DNA from: Halodurantibacterium flavum
GTDB taxonomy: Bacteria > Pseudomonadota > Alphaproteobacteria > Rhodobacterales > Rhodobacteraceae
Direction: 5' to 3'
DNA: 64,000 nt
Assembly (NCBI RefSeq): GCF_042681825.1
Contig: NZ_JBHUGH010000009.1
Location: 248,001-312,000, forward strand
Numbering within the stretch: position 1 is the stretch's first letter; each line of letters starts with the position of its first letter. The notes beneath the pieces were generated by a model, which saw only the letters and a program-made list of their open reading frames with translations, searched no databases and was not told the DNA's origin. Both the position numbers and the translations under genes were made by a program. Below, piece after piece: positions 58,796 through 64,000 of the stretch.

Positions 58796-59640
58796 GGGCG
58801 GTTCCCCCGATAGCGCATGGCGCGCGCCTGCAAGAGGTTCGACACCCCGAGCAGCAGAAGTGCGAAAAGCAGAAGGACAAGCGCAATCGCCGAGGCGCCG
58901 GTATAGTCATATTCCTCCAGCCGGATATAGGCGAGAAGGGCCGCAATCTCGGTCCGGAAGGGCAGGTTGCCGGCAATGAAGACGATGGCGCCGAATTCTC
59001 CCAGGCTGCGGGCAAAGGCGATGGTGCATCCCGCGAGATAGGACGGCAGGATCGCCGGAAAGACCACGCGCCGAAAGATCGTCCAGGGCCGGGCGCCCAG
59101 CGTCACCGCCGCCTGTTCCAGCGCGGGGTCAAGCTGTTCCAGCACCGGCTGGACGCTGCGCACGACGAAGGGGACCGAGGTGAAGGCCATCGCAAGCGCG
59201 ACGCCCCATATCGTGTAGACAATTGAAATCCCGGCAGGCTCCAGCACCGCCCCGAACCAGCCATTGGCGGAAAAGAGCGCCGTCAGCGACAGGCCCGCAA
59301 CCGCTGTCGGCAGCGCAAAGGGCACATCCATCAGCGCATCGAGCACCCGCTTGCCCGGAAATTCATAGCGCACCAGGACCCAGGCCATCAGCAGGCCGTA
59401 AAGCGCGTTGAAGATCGTGGCGATCAGCGCCGCCGTCAACGTCACCCGAAAGGCCGCAAGCGCGCGCGGCGCCGTCACGATGGCCCAGAACCTTTCGGGC
59501 CCGATCTCTGCCCCCCGCAGCACCAGCGCGAGAACCGGGATCAGCACGATGAACGTCAGATAGAGGAGCGTGATGCCCATCGTCAGGCTGAAGCCCGGCA
59601 GAACGCGCCGTGGCCGAATGGGGGCAGGGATGCTGGTCAT
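58792..59640 (-). CDS. cysT: Sulfate/thiosulfate ABC transporter permease CysT (CysU)
   Basis: 282 aa. Six helices; EAA loop LEQAAVTLGARPWTIFRRVVFPAI near residue 190. The N-terminal segment PGFSLTMGITLLYLTFIVLIP is family-typical. It pairs with CysW to form the channel. Overlaps the binding-protein stop and cysW start by 4 nt each. Confidence 0.94.
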   Translation of the reverse strand: MTSIPAPIRPRRVLPGFSLTMGITLLYLTFIVLIPVLALVLRGAEIGPERFWAIVTAPRALAAFRVTLTAALIATIFNALYGLLMAWVLVRYEFPGKRVLDALMDVPFALPTAVAGLSLTALFSANGWFGAVLEPAGISIVYTIWGVALAMAFTSVPFVVRSVQPVLEQLDPALEQAAVTLGARPWTIFRRVVFPAILPSYLAGCTIAFARSLGEFGAIVFIAGNLPFRTEIAALLAYIRLEEYDYTGASAIALVLLLFALLLLGVSNLLQARAMRYRGNRP

Positions 59641-60638
59641 TGGTTGACGAAGACCTGATCGAGGATGGCGCCGTCCGCGAGATGTTCCGCGTTCACCCGT
59701 TCCCAGCCGCCAAAGATCTCATCCACGGTCACAAGCCGCACCTCGGGCGTCTGCTCGGCGAATTCGGCCGCGACCGCTTCGTCATGCACGCGATAGAAAT
59801 TCTCGGCCAGGATGCGCTGTGCCTCGGGCGTATAGAGGAATTCGAGATAGGCCTCGGCCACCTCGGTCGTGCCCTTGCGCGCGGCGACGTCCTCGACCAC
59901 AGCGACGGGGAAGGCCGCGAACAGGCTGATCGAGGGCGTGACCCGTTCCAGACCCTGCGCGGCATATTCCTGCGCGATGGCGCCGGTTTCAGCCTCGAAG
60001 GTCACGAGCACGTCGCCCAGCCCGCGTTCCGCGAAAGTCTGCGTTGCGGCACGGCCGCCGGTGTCGAAGACCGGGACCGAGGCGAAGATCTGGCGCAGGA
60101 ACTCCTGCGCGGCCTCTTCGTCGCCACCATTGGTTTCCAGCGCATAGGCATAGGCGGCAAGATAGGTATAGCGCGCATTGCCCGAGGTCTTGGGGTTCGG
60201 GAAGATCGGTGCCACGTCGTCCCGGGCCAGATCGTCCCAGTCCTGGATGTTCTTCGGGTTTCCTTCCCGCACCAGAAACGCCATCGTCGAATAATAGGGC
60301 GAGGCGTCGTTCGGCAGCAACTCGCGCCAGTTTTCCGGCAAGAGACCGCCAGAGGCCAGAACGTCGACATCCGTTTCCTGATTGAAGGTCACGACATCGG
60401 CGGCCAGACCCTCAAGGATCGCGCGCGCCTGCCGCGAAGACCCGCCATGCGACTGGTCGATCGTCACACTGCGACCGGTCTCGGCCTGCCAGTGCTCGAC
60501 GAAAGCCGGGTTGATTGCTTCGAAAAGCTCACGTGCGATATCGTAGCTCACGTTCAGGATCGCATCCTGCGCCGAGGCGGCAGCAGGGGCCGCAAGCGCG
60601 CCGGCGAGCGCCGCCGCCTGCAGAAATCTGGTTTTCAT
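59637..60638 (-). CDS. Periplasmic sulfate/thiosulfate-binding protein
   Basis: 333 aa. Signal peptide (QAAALAGALAAPAAASAQ), then NVSYDIARELFEAINPAF, SHGGSSRQARAI, and the family's DVVTFNQETDVDVL and NPKTSGNARYTYLAAYAY sulfate-binding segments, as in Sbp/CysP. One gene cannot separate Sbp from CysP. It lies between cysA and cysT, with 4-nt overlaps on both sides. Confidence 0.92.
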   Translation of the reverse strand: MKTRFLQAAALAGALAAPAAASAQDAILNVSYDIARELFEAINPAFVEHWQAETGRSVTIDQSHGGSSRQARAILEGLAADVVTFNQETDVDVLASGGLLPENWRELLPNDASPYYSTMAFLVREGNPKNIQDWDDLARDDVAPIFPNPKTSGNARYTYLAAYAYALETNGGDEEAAQEFLRQIFASVPVFDTGGRAATQTFAERGLGDVLVTFEAETGAIAQEYAAQGLERVTPSISLFAAFPVAVVEDVAARKGTTEVAEAYLEFLYTPEAQRILAENFYRVHDEAVAAEFAEQTPEVRLVTVDEIFGGWERVNAEHLADGAILDQVFVNQ

Positions 60639-61735
60639 CGTCTGATCTCCTTGGAAAGGGGAATGGGTGCCGACGGTTGGGCTGCGCCATCATCGGTTCC
60701 GCCGGGAAATACCCGCCCGGCGGTGGCGCGCAGCCGGGCCGAGGCGCCCTGTTGCAGTTCGGGCTGGCCGCGGCGCGGAAGCTCTGCCTCGATCCGCATC
60801 CCGCCCGCATCCTCCAGCTCCAGCCGCCAGGTCGATCCGGTGCTGAAGGCCGAAAGGATACGCGCCTCACCGGCCGGATCGGGGCGCACCTCCACATCGC
60901 CGGGGCGCACGAAAAGGGTGCCGCGCCCTTCGGGCAGGGCCGCGCGGGGCAGGGCTGTCAGGTCCCAGCCTGCGCGTTCGGCGCGGCCGGCCCGCAGGGT
61001 GACCGGCAGTTCGACGGTCGCACCCATGAAGCGCGCGACAAAGGGGGTCGCGGGATAGTCATGGATATGCTCGGCGGTGCCCACCTGTTCGATCCGGCCG
61101 GCACCCATGATGACGACCCGGTCGGCAAGCTCGAACGCCTCTTCCTGATCATGCGTGACAAAAAGCGTCGTCGAGTTCGTCGCCTCATGCACCGACCGGA
61201 GCCAGCGGCGCAGATCGCGGCGGATCGAGGCATCGAGCGCCCCGAACGGTTCATCGAGCAGCAGAAGCTTCGGCTCGATGGCAAGCGCCCGGCCAAGGGC
61301 CACGCGCTGGCGCTGACCGCCAGAAAGCTCGGCCGGGTAGCGCCCGCCAAGGTGACCGATCTGGAGGAAGGACAAGAGCTCTTCGACCTTGGCCGCGATC
61401 TGGTCCCTGCCGGGCCGGATCGCGCGGGGACGGACGCTGAGCCCGAAGGCAATGTTGTCGCGCACGGTCATATGGGGGAAAAGGGCGTAGTGTTGAAACA
61501 CAAAGCCGATCCGCCGGCGCTGCGCCTCAAGCTGAAGCCAGTCCTCGCCCTCGACGCGCAACTCACCCGCGTCGGGCCATTCGAGCCCCGCGATGATCTT
61601 GAGAAGCGTCGTCTTGCCCGATCCCGAAGGGCCGAGAAGGGCAACCAGTTCACCTTGCGCCACGTCGAGATCCACACCGCGGAGCACCTCGGTGCTGCCG
61701 AAGCGTTTCATCATCTGGCGTATGCGGATCGACAT
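60635..61735 (-). CDS. cysA: Sulfate/thiosulfate ABC transporter ATPase CysA
   Basis: 366 aa. Walker A GPSGSGKTTLLK, Q-loop FVFQHYALFPHM, signature LSGGQRQRVALGRAL, Walker B LLLLDEPFGALDA, H-loop LFVTHDQEEAFE, and a C-terminal TOBE-like domain (about 240-345). First gene of the operon. Start at ATG 61735 (GAGGGCCGGA upstream); upstream in-frame codons are not conserved. Position first, before the binding protein, differs from the E. coli cysPTWA order. Confidence 0.94.
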   Translation of the reverse strand: MSIRIRQMMKRFGSTEVLRGVDLDVAQGELVALLGPSGSGKTTLLKIIAGLEWPDAGELRVEGEDWLQLEAQRRRIGFVFQHYALFPHMTVRDNIAFGLSVRPRAIRPGRDQIAAKVEELLSFLQIGHLGGRYPAELSGGQRQRVALGRALAIEPKLLLLDEPFGALDASIRRDLRRWLRSVHEATNSTTLFVTHDQEEAFELADRVVIMGAGRIEQVGTAEHIHDYPATPFVARFMGATVELPVTLRAGRAERAGWDLTALPRAALPEGRGTLFVRPGDVEVRPDPAGEARILSAFSTGSTWRLELEDAGGMRIEAELPRRGQPELQQGASARLRATAGRVFPGGTDDGAAQPSAPIPLSKEIRR

Positions 61736-62106
61736 TTCCGGCCCTCGTGTCATCGGCCCCACGGCGCAGGCCACGAGCGCGGGCCAGAGGGGCGTTTCCG
61801 GCGAGACCTAGAGCGCGCGACGGCACCTCGCAAGCCGCGGCACCGATGCGAAAAGCGTTGATACCGGAACAGTTTCCCGGCAAGCGTGCAAAGGGCGGAA
61901 CCTTGTTCGTCACCGCCGGGCGGAAATTCCCGCGGGTTCCGTCAGGGCGCGCGCCCCACGGCTGGCATCCTTATTTTGCGGTGGACCCGCGGATCGGTGG
62001 TGGCTGGTTCAGCGGTCGCCACTTATGGCGTAACCCGCTGGCAAGGGAGTCGGATTTCAATAGCGCGCATCCCTGGTGACGAAAAAACCTCATAAGCGAT
62101 CTTATG
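61736..62106. other. 371-nt intergenic region upstream of cysA
   Basis: Holds the cysA promoter region and, at its right end, the terminator of the sulfotransferase gene. No clear sigma-70 hexamers or regulator box were found. A weak 7-bp inverted repeat CGGAACC (61896-61902)/GGTTCCG (61935-61941) is the only symmetry of note. A rightward open frame in it has no ribosome-binding site and no family I know. Confidence 0.5.
62082..62106 (-). terminator. Rho-independent terminator of the sulfotransferase gene
   Basis: CATAAG (62091-62096) and CTTATG (62101-62106) form a hairpin with a 4-nt loop; read leftward AGG and six T follow (62087-62082). The stem begins directly after the stop codon. Confidence 0.7.
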
Positions 62107-63069
62107 TTACTTCTTCTTCTCTTCCACAAAGGCCGCCACGGCGCCGATCACCGCGCGCGCGCCCTGACGATAGCGTTTGAGGACCTCGTCCTTGCCCGGC
62201 AGCCGCGGCGGGTCGTCGGAGTATAGATCTTCGACAGCAAAGACCTTGTGCAGCTGCTCGTTATATTCCCGGGCGATGTAATCCAGATCGTCCTTCATCC
62301 CCGACAGCAGGTCACGCCGCAACTGCAGCGGATAGACGTCGTTGCCGTAAAAGATGCCAGGCATGTTCTCGGCCGCGATCCGTTCGTTGATCTTGGCGCT
62401 CTCGAGCGATGATTTCCGCGCGACCATCCCCATGAGTTCCGACACCGCCACCGAAAAGGTCGGGTTGTCCTGCGGTTTTTCGCGCTGAAAGCCGGACAGG
62501 TCCGTGATGCCAAGCAGGCTGCAGAAATCCGCAACAATATCGCCGGCCTGCAGCAGCGACCGTTCATACGGCTTGATGACGATGGAGTCCTTGCCGAACA
62601 CGCGCCGGAACCCCTCGATCACCTCTTTATAGGCGCATTCCCACTGGTTCTCCTCCAGATACTTGTTCGGGTTGGGATTGATCGCGCCGGTCTTGAGCCG
62701 CTGTTTGTAGAGCGCCTCCATATACTTGTCCGGGCGGCGCAGATAGATGACGACCATCGCGTTCTGGCGGATTTCGGGCGGCAGCCGCTCGGCCAGCCGG
62801 CCGGGCACGCGCGGGTGAAACAGCATCTCGCCCGAAACGATGTTGACCTCATGCTCGGACTTCCGGATGTCGGCCACCACCGCGTCGAGCTTCGGCGTAT
62901 CCGTCCGGTCGCTGCGCAGCTCATAGGCCACCGAATTGTGGTCGATCCAGGGACGCGACGCCGAAATGAAGTTGATGCTGCGTTCGCGCAGCGCGCCCGC
63001 GTTCTGCCGCAGGAAGTGCTGGACCGAGGAAGACCCGGTTTTCTGGGTGCCGACGTGAAGCAGCAGCAT
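62107..63069 (-). CDS. Sulfotransferase-family protein
   Basis: 320 aa. Starts MLLLHVGTQKTGSSSVQHFL with the PAPS 5'-phosphate loop (GTQKTGSSS), and has VVIYLRRPDKYMEALYKQ (3'-phosphate site) and a C-terminal helical part with a Lys-rich end EEKKK. It is cytosolic. Probably sulfates a glycan or small molecule. It lies next to the sulfate importer operon, whose cargo feeds PAPS, but is not cotranscribed (terminator between). Lys-, Asn- and Tyr-rich compared with neighbours, and locally less GC-rich, which hints at transfer. Confidence 0.82.
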   Translation of the reverse strand: MLLLHVGTQKTGSSSVQHFLRQNAGALRERSINFISASRPWIDHNSVAYELRSDRTDTPKLDAVVADIRKSEHEVNIVSGEMLFHPRVPGRLAERLPPEIRQNAMVVIYLRRPDKYMEALYKQRLKTGAINPNPNKYLEENQWECAYKEVIEGFRRVFGKDSIVIKPYERSLLQAGDIVADFCSLLGITDLSGFQREKPQDNPTFSVAVSELMGMVARKSSLESAKINERIAAENMPGIFYGNDVYPLQLRRDLLSGMKDDLDYIAREYNEQLHKVFAVEDLYSDDPPRLPGKDEVLKRYRQGARAVIGAVAAFVEEKKK

Positions 63070-63300
63070 CGTCAGTCGCCCCGTCCCGTCCGCATCGATG
63101 AATATGGCGGATGACGTGGCGCGATCGATCGAAACATGCAGAAAATCCCGGTTCCCTGAGCCTGATGCCGCCAAGCTATGCCAATCACCGCCCCGCTTGT
63201 CCATCCCGCCCGGCCCCGCGTTCGCGCGGGATGCCGGGATTTTGCCCGATATCCCGAAGTTGAGGCGGAACAGGCATATAATTGCCGCGTTCTGCCTGCG
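63070..63300. promoter_or_regulatory. Divergent region between sulfotransferase and amidoligase genes
   Basis: A perfect -10 hexamer TATAAT is at 63277-63282, 18 nt before the amidoligase ATG, which has no visible ribosome-binding site, so the transcript may have a very short leader. No -35 at the usual distance. Nothing else recognised. Confidence 0.35.
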
Positions 63301-64000
63301 ATGTCCCGGCTTACCGATCAGATTGCCACGACGGGGTTCTGGCCCCTGCCCCGCGCCTGCGGGCCCGACGGGGCGCCGCGCCGGATCGGTATCGAGATCG
63401 AGATGGGCGGTCTGACCGAGGCCGAGGTCTCCGAAATCGCTCAGCGCCTGCTGGGCGGCGATCTCGAACACCGCGCGCCACATAAGTTCCGGCTGACGCA
63501 AAGCGCCGTAGGAACGCTGCGCATCTACCTCGATACCGCGTACCGGGACAGCATGGCAAGGATGGGCCGGCTCGGCGTCGATCTTGCCCGCAATGTCGTC
63601 CCGGTCGAGATCGTGACCGACCCGTTGCCACCCGAAAGCCTGCCGGAGATCGAGCGGCTGCGGATCGCCCTTCGCGACGGGGGCGCCGCAGGCAGCCGCA
63701 CGGGGATCGGCCACGGCTTTGGCGTGCATCTGAACCCCGCCCTTGCGGGAACCAGCGCCGCCGACATCCTGCCGGTGGTCCGGTCCTTTGCCCTGCTGGA
63801 AGACTGGTTGCGGATGGCCGATCCCATCGACCTCACGCGGCGCGTGCTGCCCTTTGTCCACCGCTACCCGCGCGCCTTTGTCGATGCGCTGGCGCGCGAC
63901 GGGGCGGCCTGGGGGCTTGAGGACCTCTGGCCCGCCTATCTGGATCACAATCCCTCGCGGAACCGGGGGCTCGACCTGCTGCCGATCATGGCCGAACTTG
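63301..64000 (+). CDS. Amidoligase-family protein (PF12224-like), 3' end cut
   Basis: At least 233 aa; the frame is open to the right edge. The beginning RIGIEIEMGGLTEAEVSEIAQ matches the glutamate-rich first strand of the putative amidoligases, and VVPVEIVTDPLPPESLPEIERL and GIGHGFGVHLNPALAG fit their metal and ATP binding strands. These proteins belong to the glutamine synthetase/carboxylate-amine ligase fold and are predicted to join an amine to a carboxylate, often with a glutamine amidotransferase gene beside them. No product has been assigned that I know of. The partner, if any, is outside the window. Confidence 0.8.
   Translation, partial: MSRLTDQIATTGFWPLPRACGPDGAPRRIGIEIEMGGLTEAEVSEIAQRLLGGDLEHRAPHKFRLTQSAVGTLRIYLDTAYRDSMARMGRLGVDLARNVVPVEIVTDPLPPESLPEIERLRIALRDGGAAGSRTGIGHGFGVHLNPALAGTSAADILPVVRSFALLEDWLRMADPIDLTRRVLPFVHRYPRAFVDALARDGAAWGLEDLWPAYLDHNPSRNRGLDLLPIMAEL

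Noticed and set aside
61747..62079. Rightward open frame upstream of cysA
   Set aside because: No ribosome-binding site, no recognisable family, and its start overlaps the cysA leader.
1..64000. tRNA, rRNA, CRISPR array, IS element or origin
   Set aside because: I saw no T-loop GGTTCGA-type element with acceptor pairing, no regular spaced repeats, no transposase and no DnaA-box cluster.

Overview
The window is about 64 kb of GC-rich chromosomal DNA from an alphaproteobacterium, almost certainly of the Rhodobacteraceae/Paracoccaceae. Support comes from a HemA of the Rhodobacter type behind an FNR-like box, the neighbour sets xerD-hypothetical-aroK-aroB, rodZ-ispG and ppx-rlmE, a Cys-type formate dehydrogenase with DUF3305/DUF3306 partners, and many 1- or 4-nt stop/start overlaps. 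I see no rRNA, tRNA, CRISPR array, insertion sequence or prophage. Most of the window is core chromosome with a few accessory islands.

Layout. 1-1.9 kb: an aldehyde/xanthine-type molybdenum hydroxylase operon (FAD and 2Fe-2S subunits; the catalytic subunit lies off the left edge) under a MarR regulator with a strong palindromic operator. 1.9-7.1 kb: glucokinase, a PfpI-like protein, a flavin monooxygenase, and a three-gene C1 unit (MtrH-like methyltransferase, MetF-like protein, PF13769 small protein). 7.4-15.2 kb: Ppx/GppA and RlmE; a divergent pair for peptidoglycan 3-3 cross-links (MepK-like DUF882 and an L,D-transpeptidase); an lpxD-acp-ketosynthase operon; an IalB-family protein. 15.2-26.8 kb: a candidate small RNA, a CNNM/CorC protein, XerD, an unknown exported protein with a 44-residue membrane partner, aroK-aroB, an M50 protease, SSB, a lytic transglycosylase, an M20 peptidase and hemA. 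26.9-36.6 kb: RodZ-like protein, IspG, a DsbA-like oxidoreductase, an aminotransferase, an AmiC-like amidase, PBP1A and RF2.

36.6-48.3 kb is the main accessory region, a glycan locus. A six-gene leftward operon (fdtA-like, fdtB-like, a 1657-residue multi-module glycosyltransferase, GNAT, sulfotransferase, rfbC) faces a rightward pair (GT2+GT4 fusion, Stf0-like sulfotransferase). Together they look able to make and transfer an N-acylated 3-amino-3,6-dideoxyhexose onto a sulfated glycan or glycoprotein. The general rmlA/rmlB genes needed to make the precursor are not in the window.

48.4-55.7 kb: a formate dehydrogenase cluster with a chaperone on the left strand and three accessory genes (unknown exported protein, DUF3305, DUF3306) on the right strand, the two arms sharing a repeated leader element. 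55.8-58 kb: a membrane diguanylate cyclase and an AEC transporter. 58-61.7 kb: a complete sulfate/thiosulfate ABC transporter operon (cysA-sbp-cysT-cysW). 62-64 kb: a third sulfotransferase and the start of an amidoligase gene cut by the right edge. Three sulfotransferases and a sulfate importer within 27 kb suggest, without proving, that the cell invests in sulfated surface material.
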